NCBI GenBank assembly: GCA_016858145.1
Contig: JAEHOE010000058.1
Location: 434,001-498,000, forward strand
DNA from: Edaphochlamys debaryana
Lineage: Eukaryota; Chlorophyta; Chlorophyceae; Chlamydomonadales
Direction: 5' to 3'
Length of the DNA stretch: 64,000 bases
This document shows positions 54,414 to 64,000 of this stretch, piece after piece (positions within the stretch are counted from its first letter, which is position 1; every line of letters begins with the position of its first letter). Below the pieces are notes generated by a model that did not search any database, had not been told where the DNA came from, and saw only the letters and a program-made list of their open reading frames with translations. The position numbers and the translations under genes were made by a program.

Positions 54414-57400
54414 TCAGGGCAGCTTGGACTGCAGCGCGTTGCCCGTTAATGCCCCCGCCATGTCCTCCTCGTGGTGCATGGCGGCCGTGGTGTCGTGGCG
54501 GTCGTCCAGGATGTCCTGGGGAGGGGGGCAAGGGAGGCAGGGAGGGTGCGTGTCGATAGCAGTGGCGAGGGGGCCAAGGGGAGCCCTTGGGCCACGCGTG
54601 GGAGCAGGGCCCGGGAAACCCTTGCTCACTTCCTGCGAGGTGAATGCCCACCTCCCCACCTCCATGCGCCCGGACACCGGCACCCCACGCCCCGTGCCCC
54701 ACCTGCGTGTGCTCGTACAGCTGGTGAGAGGAGTGGTGCGTCATGCGCAGCAGGCTGGCGAACACCAGCGCGTGCATGGCCGCCAGGTACACGAACGCAA
54801 ACATGCGCGCCGCGGAGTTGCCGTACACCAGCTGGGAGAGCATGTACATGGCCTGGGCGGAAGGACGGGGCGGGTGGGGCAAAGGAGGATGGGATGGGAC
54901 GGATGCCGGCAATGAAAGCTGAGGACGAGACTTGAGTCGAGCCAGGGAAACAGTATAGGTGGCGGCCCGCTGGCTGACGGCCCAGGCCACAAGCGAGAAG
55001 CACAGAGCGCTCTCAGCTGTCGTCCTCGCTGTTGCGTTTACCCAAGCCAAGCCAACCCGTATCCCTTTCTGCCGCCCTCCGCACCTTGTCCACGAAGCCC
55101 ATGGCCGTCTTCTGCCGCTCCTTCTGCTGGTCCTTGAACTCCTTGAACGGGTTCACCGCCTCGTCGTACATGCGCCCGTAGCGCCGCTCCGCCTCGGCGC
55201 CCGCCTCCACGTCGCCGCTCTTGCCGCCGCCGCCCCCGCCGCCGCCCGGGCCCGTCCGCGAGTGGACGTATCTGCACCGGAAAGGGGATCAAGCTGATCA
55301 ACGCTGGGGCCACTCAGCGTCATCCGTTAGGCCATTCCTCCAGTTCATTGTACGCAGCCTGCCGTGGACAGGACCAAGGCCCGGCTCGCCACACACCCCA
55401 CCCAACGCCCCGCTGCCCATGCTCAGCTAACACCCACCTCAGCCGCTCCACGAGGGCGATGTTGTCGGCCTTGGCCGCCGCCGCCGCAGACTTGGTGGCC
55501 GCCAGCTCGGCCTTGAGGCGGCCCAGCTCTTCCTCCAGGTCGTGCACACGCGCGCGGAAGCGGTCCCGCTGCGCGCACAGCACGCGCACCATGGAGGCGT
55601 CGCCGTCGTCCACGTCGCCCGAGGCCGTGGGCACCAGGCCTGGGCGCCGGGGCAAGGGAGAATGGGCGAGAGAATGCTTGGTTGAAGTGCAAGGGCAACA
55701 AGCACGCGGAGCCGGGAGGGGTAGTTGGATCGAGCGGTGCAGAGAGGAGGGTGATGTGGGGCAGTGGGGAGAGGATTAGAGAGGGGCTGGATGTGGGGGC
55801 TTGAGGGGGGTTCGGAGGGGCTGGCTCACCCGAGACGTTGGGTGTGGAGGCGGAGCCGCCCATGCCCCCTCCGCGCCCCTCTGAGGTGCGCGAGGCCAGC
55901 AGGTCCTCCTCCAGCTGCTTCACCAGGGACACCTGGGGCACGGACGGGGGGCGCATAGGACGCAGGGCAAGGCGGGCGATCACAGAATCCGCATCGGCAA
56001 AACCGCACGCTGAGCCCTGGTTCATCTTCGCAAGCCACCGTTACGGTACGATACGTCAAGCAGGAGGCGGGGCCGTGTTGGACACACTCGAGGCGCATTT
56101 GGTGCCGCCACGCCCCTCAACCCCGAGCCCACGCGCCTGCTCCGCCAGCTGCGCCTCCAGCTCCGCGGCGTGCGCCAGCGCCGCGTCCGCCTCCTGCCGC
56201 ACGTCCACCACCTTGAGCTTCATCATCGTCACCTGCACCGGGTGCCCGGCAGCGGGCAGAGCGCGTCAGGTCCGGGGCGCGGCCCCACGGCAGCAGGACC
56301 GGCAACCGAGCAGCAGCCCAGCAGAGCGTGCTGCAGCAACGCATGACACCGCGGCCCATGACCCCTGCTGGTGCCACCACGGCTTCAGCCCAGTCCTGAG
56401 TGGCCCCGCAGGCGGGATTCTCACTATGCCGCCCCCACCTCGTGCTCCAGGTGCCGGTTCTTGCTCAGCAGCATGGCCTCCAGGCTGCCCGCAGCGCCCG
56501 CGCCCGCGCCCGCCTGGCCCCCGCTGCCGTCCGCGCTGCCCGCGCCCGCGCCCCGCCTGCCGCCCGTGTCTGCGTCGTCCTCCACCTCCAGCGAGTTGTA
56601 CCCGATGGCCTGCAGCACGCGCAGCTGGGAGCGCAGGTCCTCCAGCTGCGGGGGGGAGGGGGGGGAAGGCGGAGGGGCACGGTACCGATATGCGGGCGGG
56701 CCAGAGGCGCACAAGCGAGGTGTGAGGAGCAGTGGGCGCAGGGCCTGCACGCCTGCGTTCGGCAGACGTGGGTGGGGGACCCTGGGGGCCAGGCCGTCAG
56801 TTCGGGGGGGGCCCCAACAGCCCATCGCCAGAGGTCAGCCGCGTGCAACCGCATGGGCCGCCGCACCTGCGACTGCGTGGGCCTCGCCGCCAGCTCCTGC
56901 TCCAGCGCCGCCGCGTGCTCCTCCGTGGCGGTCAGGGTGGCCCGCAGCCCCTCCAGCCGCGTCTCCAGCATCTCCCGCTCCCGCTCCGCCTCGGAGCGCA
57001 CCGCCGCCTGCGGGGGCCAGCAGCACGGCACCGGCCTCAGGCATCGAGGCTGCACGCCGGCGGCCTAGCCTGTACTACTACCGGCCAGGCGCTACATACA
57101 GTGAGGAGCAGAGGTGCTCTTGAGGCCAGAGTCAGTCACGGAAAGGCCAACCCATGACGCCGCATCCCCAGCGCTGACCCCGTCCGGCAGAGCGCGACCC
57201 GCCTCATATGCGGTCTCCACGCCCGGCCCCGGACTCCGCTTGGGACCCCTCCCCCGCTGCGCTCACCAGCTCACTGCGTAGCCGCGACGCCAGCTCTCGC
57301 TGCACCCCCAGCTCCTGGCGCAGGGTCTCCTCGAGGCTGGGCGCGGCCGGGGCACCGCCGCCGCTGGCGCCGCGCCCGCTCACGGCCGCCGAGGGGGGCG

Positions 57401-58834
57401 GGTTCTGCAGCTTGGAGATGAGCTTGTTCTTCTCCCGCTCGAGCGCTGTCAGCCGCTCCTGCAACAAGAGGCAAGATCAGTGCCCGTCGATGACGTAGCA
57501 AGCATAAATGTAACGTTCTGCACCGCGCCATGCCGACCCAGGGCATGGCCCACCGCATTCATGCAAGAACGAGGACCCTGAAGACGCGCGGGCCCCAGCA
57601 CCACCCCCTCGGCCCTGCCTGCTGCCGGGCCCCAGCAGCCGCCCCGCCCCGCACCTGCGCCCGCTCCAGCTCCGCCGACGCCAGCTCCAGCTCCGCCTGC
57701 CTCCCCGTGCGCTCCTCCTCGCTCTGGGACTGCATGGCGAACAGCTGGTTCTCCACGCCCGTGTACAGCTTCTGCATGGCCATCAGGTTGGCCTGGGCCT
57801 GGGGGGTGATGGGACGAGAGCGAGGGCATGGGGCTCGGGAGGAGGGCTAGGGGAGGGGACAACGGAGGAGGGTAGTGGCCGAGAGCAGGGCGCACGGCCC
57901 TGGTGACACGCGCAACTGGGCCCGTAGAAGCCCGTGTGGGGATGGCAAGGCATGTAAGCCGATAGCCTGGCCGCTGGCTGTTGGCGAGCCGTCATGCAAT
58001 CAGTCCGACATGTGCCCCGGCACGAACCTGCGATAGCATGGCCTCCAGCTCCGACTCCCGGCTCTGCATTGCCGCCACCCTTGCCGCGTCCGCCTCGGCC
58101 ACAGCGCGGTTGCGCACCTGCAATCAGGGGCACATACCGCCGTCAGTAAGCACTCAACGCCCATCCCGGACCTAGCAGGCCCCTCCAAGCCGGTGGCTTA
58201 CACCGCACACATACTCGCTCAAGAGCCCCTCCCCGATCCCACGGTGGCTGAGACCTAAGCACCAGAGCCCTCCGCAGCTCCAGGGCCTCATGCACCGACC
58301 ACGCACCTCCACCAGCTCCTTGTCCTTCTCCTCCACGTGAGCCTCAAGAGCCCGGACCTTCTCCTCCAGCTTCCGCACGGTCAGGTCCTGGTTTTTGATC
58401 TGCGCTGACTCCGCCTTGTACTCCGCCAGCTCCGTGGAGAGCTTCTTGCAAGTCGCCTCCAGCTCGGTGGCACGTGATGCGTGCTCAAAGGCAAGGGCAA
58501 GCGCGGGGGCCGGGTCGGGGGCCTCATAGAGCTTCTGGTAGAGGTCGAGGTATGCCGTCTCGCCGTGCTTGGCACGCTTGGTGAGGCGGTCAATCTCCTC
58601 CTGGTAATGCTTTAGCAGCGGCCCGACCGTCTTGCTGACTGCCTCGTTGTTCTTCTTGAAGTCGCGGGTGGACTCGGCAAGCTTCCGTCTGTTCTGCATC
58701 GACTCCTCCTGGTGCTCCGCAACCTTGAGACCTATCTCGTCGAGCTTCGTGCGCATGCCCTCCAGGTCAAAGTCGCGCCAGAAGCTGGACACGACGCTGA
58801 GGGAGGCACCCGCCAGCTCCTTGTCGACTCCCAT
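54414..58834 (-). CDS. Golgi protein CASP (CUX1 short-isoform family)
   Basis: Twelve exons: 58834-58307, 58117-58028, 57798-57655, 57458-57267, 57007-56867, 56645-56439, 56232-56122, 55932-55830, 55639-55438, 55271-55085, 54852-54703, 54515-54414; phases close to 718 residues. The N-terminus is the CASP signature: FWRDFDLEGMRTKLDEIGLK, NRRKLAESTRDFKKN, VGPLLKHYQEEIDRLTKRAK and LYEAPDPAPAL. A long coiled coil follows (DLTVRKLEEKVRALEAHVEE and later exons), with Gly/Ala-rich gaps. The conserved end has MYDEAVNPFKEFKDQQKERQ, then the membrane anchor MFAFVYLAAMHALVFASLL and a His-rich tail. CASP is a tail-anchored Golgi golgin that takes part in intra-Golgi retrograde vesicle tethering. The donor after exon 7 (GTTGAG) is the least certain junction. 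Confidence 0.93.
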
Positions 58835-60567
58835 GTTTGCGATCCCTTTGGCCGTGCCCAGCGGGCTAGTAGGGATGCACTAACGTAATTTCACAGATGA
58901 CTGCGCCTACAGGCTAAGGCTGCACGGAGACCATTTTGCTTGGGCAGTTGCGAGGGCTGTCAAAATCGGGGAACTTGTCGAGAGCGGGACAGTCGTGCGA
59001 GCCTTCAATAGTTGTGGTATGGTAACAGTGTTGTGTCGACGTGCGCGGACCTGGGGCCTTCGGCACGGGTGTGTTGCACGGAGCACGATGCGGCCCCGCG
59101 GGTCGGGTCTCGGGAGTCGGGACACTCGGGAGAGCTGGCAGGCCTTTCAGAGTGGGCGGTGAGCCCTGTAGGCTGTAAGATTTGCCCCGGAGCCGTATTG
59201 TGGGCATTGGTCCATTGCCTGGCGCTGTCCCTTGGCATCGGGGGGCACAAGAGGAGGGGGCCGCAGCATGGGAGGTATGGGACAGGGCAAAGCCCCTAGC
59301 CCCTACTCGCCTGTCCGACACTGGGCCAGCGAATTGAAGGCATTACATCCAGAGACCCCTGTCGGGGCTGGGCGCCGCACATGGCCTCAATGTCTTTATT
59401 GTGAGCTGGCTGGGGATGAAGGCATGAAGCACGGAGGCAGGGTCCCAACCCCTCGCCCCTGGAATACGGCCCAAAGCATGAATTAAGATCCATCATCCAT
59501 CTCCCCTAGTCCTGGTCGCAGCAACGAAAGCGCGCCTGGCGCAACACGGTTACGGATGGCACCGTGCGGTCTGCCGCACACACAACGCCCTGCTAGTCAA
59601 CCGCCGTGATCACTCACCTCGTGAGCACTGTCAACATCGAACCCGTCTGGTCATGCCCCCCTGCGTCCTGTGGAACCCCTATCCCCAACCTCTGCCCGCC
59701 CAGCCATGAATCGCGCATGCGCCCGGCTCTTGCAGCCTACGCACGACGGCTGCCCTTTGCTACTATCACCAGGGCCACCTTGCCAGCCCCAAGGACAAAT
59801 GGGCAAGGACATTTGCCGAACACGCCGCAACGAAACACCGATGCGAAAGCGGTCACAGCGGTCAGACATGTCAAGCACGCACCTACTCGGCGACGATTAC
59901 TTGGAATGAAGGCCCCATCAGCAATCCATCGCCGTTGCCCACCCATGCACTAACCCATAAGCAACACCGTACAGCCCACTGGCCAATCGCCGTCCTTGGT
60001 ACGCAGACGGCGTACACAGCAAGCCCGGGCCGGCGCGCGTTGGCACCTCGTAGCCGACCTGGCCTCTGCTCTGTGGCGTGCGGCGCTGTTGACAACCCCG
60101 CTAAGCTGACAACTGATAAACCCGGCCCGCTGAATGCACTAGCACTGGGCCCGCCCACCGCTGGAGTCAGCGGCGTGCCTGTGCGTGCGTGCGGAAGAAA
60201 ACTTGCCCGCTACAAGGCCCCCACCCGCTGCTCCGACGAGCCTCACTCGGCCGGGCAGCACCGGCCGAGCGTGCCGCCCTCGTGTTCCCACCTCCTGGGT
60301 GCCAGGCTCCCCGCTGGGCGCTGCGATCCGCCGCGTGAGGCGACGTTGGCCGATGCTGCTGCATGTCTCTCCGGGCGGCGACGGTGCGTACTGCGGCCCG
60401 GGGCGTGGGGGTGGTTGCGCCCTAGCTTTTGTTGGGTCCTGGCATGCCCTCCAACCTCTGAATCCGCCTCCTGCTGCTCTTGTTGCCTCAAGCCGTCTGG
60501 ATCAATCGTGTTCATCGTGCCGCGGTCCTTCAGACTTGCCCCGCGAGTTGCGCAGGGCCAGGCGTCG
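58835..60567. other. intergenic region
   Basis: About 1.7 kb without supported exons on either strand. It contains the promoter of the CASP homologue on the left and the 3'UTR of the membrane-protein gene on the right. Frames of 80-250 codons here have no domain features. Confidence 0.5.
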
Positions 60568-63500
60568 TCACCGATGTGGCGGTTGCGGAGGCGGCCCGAG
60601 AGGCGACGAGCTGGGCCCGCCGCCAGTTGCTGCGGGGCTCTGCGAACAATAGGAACAAAGCGTGAGTCAGCTAATCCGGCAAGGCGCAGAGCCTAGCATG
60701 CCAACACAGCAACTTCCTATGCTACTCGCACCCCCACTCAAGTTGCTAACCAGCGTGCCCAGCCTAGCCACTGGCTCTACGCAGGCCACACCCCCATCAG
60801 CCAGACCCCGAACTCACCAGGGGCGAGCCGCTCTGCAAGGACGTTGAGCCAATGCGGATGATCTGGATGTCCTGCCCTGGCTGCACCCCGGACGTGGACG
60901 CTGGCACAGCGATGGACAGCGATGGGCCCTCGCGCCGCCGCGGTGACACATTGCTGCTGCCGCTGCCGCTGTCGGCTCGCTGCAGCGCCGCCGTCGTGGG
61001 CATGCGCGCAGGGCTGCCGGGACGCGCCCCTGAGGGTCCTGCGCCACCGTCGCTTCGTAGAGAGCTGGGCACGGGGCCGAGGTGCAGCATCCCAGGCCGC
61101 TCGCCCAGGCCGAGCGGAGCCGAGGCCGTCGGGTGGGCGGCACTGAGGCCGAAGCCGGAGCCCGGTCCGGGCCCTGGGGGGCCCGGCCCCGGCCCTGGGC
61201 CTGCTTCTGAAAGGGCCGCCGCAGCAGCGGCCGCGGCAGACGCTAGGTAGCTCGATTCCGGGTGCGTGGGATGCGGAGAATGGCTTGGGGGCATGTGCTG
61301 CGCCGCCGCGGACTGCGGCGGAGGAATGGAGTCGTAGCTACTGCTGCGTCTGCCGTGCGCTGCCGTGTACGAGCTGCCGGCGCCGCCACCTGCCGGCGGG
61401 TGCGGCCCACGCGACATGCGCATGGGGTCGGGCGCGGCTGCGGGCATCGGCACCTGCCCGGCGGATGCCGCACGGGAGGTTGACGCCCCGAGTGGCGTTG
61501 CGGCCCAGACCATAGCGCCCCCGCTGCCGGCATCCGAGGAGATGGACGCGACGAGCGGGTGTAGGGCGTCGAGACTCTGCTGAGGCAGGCCCTCCTGGAG
61601 GCTGCGGGACCGCCGACTGAGGTCGCCGCCGTCGCCTGGCCCGGGCCCTGCTGACAGCCCCGCGGCTGCGAGCGCCGCGTGGGCGCCTGCGGCCGCTGCC
61701 GTGCCGCTCGTGGGCGTTGCGCCGGGGCCGCCGTTGCCGTTGCCCCCCGGCGTGGCGGGGTCCAGGCTGGCCCGGCTGATCCGTGTTGGCGTGGCCGGCA
61801 GCGAGACCTTGAGCGGCGGGTGGGCAGGGATGGTGAGGCTGCTCGCCACAGACTGCCTGGCACTGCCCGCCGGCCCCAGGCGGCTGGGCGTGGTGGGCAG
61901 GTGCATCATGCCCGGCCCGGGGCCCACAGGCGAAGGGCCGGGCGGCGCTCCTGACAGTCGGTGGGAGCTGGTCGCCAGAAGCGACGGCTTGTAGCGCGGC
62001 GCCGTCAGCGGCGTGAACGTGTGCGCTCCTGCCGCCGCCGCCGCCGCTGCCGCCATCGCATCCGGGTCCATGTCGCCCCCGCTGCGGCGGTCTCCGCTGC
62101 TGAGCCGCTCGCTGGCAGCGTCCGCCTCAATCTCGAGGCCGGCCCCGCCACGCATGCTCGAATCCCGCGAGCCTGCGCCCCGGGCCATGCTTGCCGCCGA
62201 CACGGCTGCCGCCGCCGCCATGACTGTGGCGACGCCGGTTGCTGCGCCGCCGCCAGGCGGCGCCCCCGCCCCTGACGAGACGGACAGCCGGCTTTGCAGC
62301 AGCGGTTGCGGCTTGCCCGGCGGCGGGTTGAGGGGGGCCTCGAGGTAGTTGTCGCCGCTGCTGTTGAGGCGCTTGCGGTAGTCGACCGGGTCTCGGGGCT
62401 TGTCCAGGTGCGTCACGGCCACAACCACCCGCCGGATGGGGCCGCGCTTGTAGCTGTGGGGGTAGGTAGGGCACCGGGAGACAGGCTCATGACGGGCGCT
62501 CATCACAAACATGCATCACGCGGGGCCTACCAACGATTGGATTAGCAACGGAGGGCAGCAGACGATAGCCGGCAGGTAGGATTGAGAGTCGCACCTGGCC
62601 AGCTTGGCGGCCGCTATGAGCATGTCCCCCAGCGACAGGATGATGGAGGCGATGAAGAGGCCGTGGTTGACGTACATGCCACCGCCCATGCGCGCGTGCT
62701 TGGCGTACACGATGCTCTGCGTGACGCTCTCCGCGGGCGCCTGCAGCAGAGCCACAGCGAACTCCACCAGCTCCAGGTACCTGAGGGGGCAGGGCGGCGG
62801 CAGAGGGTTGAGAAAAAGGAGCCAAGGCAGAGCGGCAAGGCACAGCAAGTTGAAACCATGGAGCGACCAGGAGCAGAAGCACTAGCTGCGGCAGCAGCAG
62901 CAGCAGAGCCTGACAAAGCATGGGAGCCGCACTGCCTGGTGCAATCGACGCAAGAAGCGGGCTTGGAGCTCACCGCCAGAAGACGACGGGCACGTCCGAG
63001 TTGCGGATGTTGGCGACGGCCAGGACTGGCCCCACCACCGGCCCCAGCGCCACCAGCAGCGGCGACAGCACCACCACAAACAGCTTGCTCGAGAAGAAGT
63101 GCCGCCACACGCTTGCCAGCAACGCAACGGACACCGCCACCTGCGTTGCCAGCAAAAAGGCCAGGCAGACAGCCGCCGATGACGTGTCGGGGTCGTCGAA
63201 GAGCCACACGATCACGGCAATGTCGAGCGCCACGTCGGCGGCGATGTACGACGCTCGTACGAGCATCGTCAGCCGCCGCACCCAGCGGTGCGACCAAGCC
63301 CGATCTAGGCTGTCCAGGACCGACGACGTGCAGGTACTACACTTGGACGGCGCTTTGGCGCCGTTGGACTGTGCCATGTCCGAGATGAATCCGAAGCCGC
63401 CGCCGGCGCGCTGGAGGCGCTCCGCGCGTGCGGCTTTCACGGCTGACCAGATGCTGGCCGCAATGATGCACAGCAGCAGGAAGCCGAACACGCCCCACAG

Positions 63501-64000
63501 CACGCCCAGCGCGATCTTGTAGCTGCGCACGGCAAAGGGCGACAAGGGCAAGCGGCAGAAGGTCAAGACCCGATAAATAAACACACGCGCAGCCAGACAG
63601 CTCGGCTCCACGGGCCCAGCAGTGGCTTCTGCTGAGGCAGGGGCTAGGACTTTCTCAGGAAGACCCCCAAGGCTACTCACTCGTACGAGCCGCACAGGTT
63701 GGTGTCGCCTTGGCCCGCGTATCCGCTGTCCGAGACGGCGTAGGCGTACCGGCCCGCCCACTCCGCCAGGCCCGGATTATTGTACAGAAACCACGTGGGT
63801 CTCCCGCTGCCCGCCCGCCCTAGGCCCGCCACCAGCAGCCCCATCTGTTGGTACCCCGTAAGCTGCAACCGCAGATCGCCGTCCACACAGGTGTCGGACA
63901 CGTATTCTCGATCCAGGTCGCCCGTCAGTTCGTTGGAGCTGAGATCCGCAACCATCATGGCGTCGGCCCTGCGGTACCCTAGGCCCGGCGGCGGGGGCGG
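60568..64000 (-). CDS. multi-pass membrane protein with LRR-like ectodomain and disordered tail (5' end outside window)
   Basis: Visible exons on the minus strand: 64000-63681, 63522-62974, 62780-62595, 62453-60818, 60639-60568; phases join. The first exon has an LRR-like piece (ADLSSNELTGDLD) and an extracellular-looking Gly/Tyr-rich segment with Cys. Then come about six hydrophobic helices (IALGVLWGVFGFLLLCIIAA, ADVALDIAVIVWLF, VCLAFLLATQVAVSVALLA, VVVLSPLLVALGPVVGPVLA, YLELVEFAVALLQ, LFIASIILSLGDMLIAAAK). The rest, about 545 residues in one exon, is Ala/Gly/Pro/Ser-rich and probably disordered. If the GTGAGT donor at 60818 is not used, the frame stops at 60797. A receptor or sensor role is possible but not shown. 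Confidence 0.65.

Overview
The window is nuclear DNA of a chlorophyte green alga, most likely a volvocine close to Chlamydomonas. It is GC-rich and nearly every gene is split by short GT-AG introns. Several stops are followed by the algal polyadenylation signal TGTAA. Flagellar genes (IFT88, a DNAAF6/PIH1D3 homologue) sit among plant-type genes (a NERD1-like protein, a putative chloroplast protein). There are no operons, CRISPR arrays or recognisable RNA genes. Exon borders given here were deduced by hand; for most genes the reading phases close exactly, which is the main support for the models.

Layout. 1-12.5 kb: two minus-strand paralogues with a beta-propeller-like N-terminus and a BTB/POZ domain. 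The second carries two retroelements in its introns: a 5'-truncated non-LTR element (3804 to about 5212) and a full-length Ty3/gypsy chromovirus (5460-11253) with LTRs that read as identical and a 5-bp target-site duplication. The chromovirus itself holds a 3' tail of the same non-LTR family. 13-37 kb: small heat-shock gene A, a ubiquitin-like protein, a 19-exon NERD1-like FG-GAP membrane protein, a putative plastid protein with a possible ChuX/HutX-like fold, a 17-exon IFT88, a divergently transcribed DNAAF6 homologue, small heat-shock gene B (an inverted near-copy of A including its promoter), and an unrecognised four-exon gene.

38.5-53.7 kb: a secreted M14 metallocarboxypeptidase gene followed by a four-helix DUF1772-like gene. 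The segment from carboxypeptidase exon 6 to exon 1 of the next gene has been amplified into a tandem array of about 2058-bp units (six copies; units 2-5 look identical). This is the most unusual structure in the window. 54.4-58.8 kb: a Golgi CASP/CUX1-type coiled-coil protein. 60.6-64 kb: the 3' part of a membrane protein with an LRR-like ectodomain and a long disordered tail, cut by the window edge.

Two biological links stand out. IFT88 and the dynein-assembly factor share one short bidirectional promoter region, fitting co-expression during flagellar growth. The two heat-shock genes share heat-shock elements but differ at their C-termini, one ending in a peroxisomal-type AKL.
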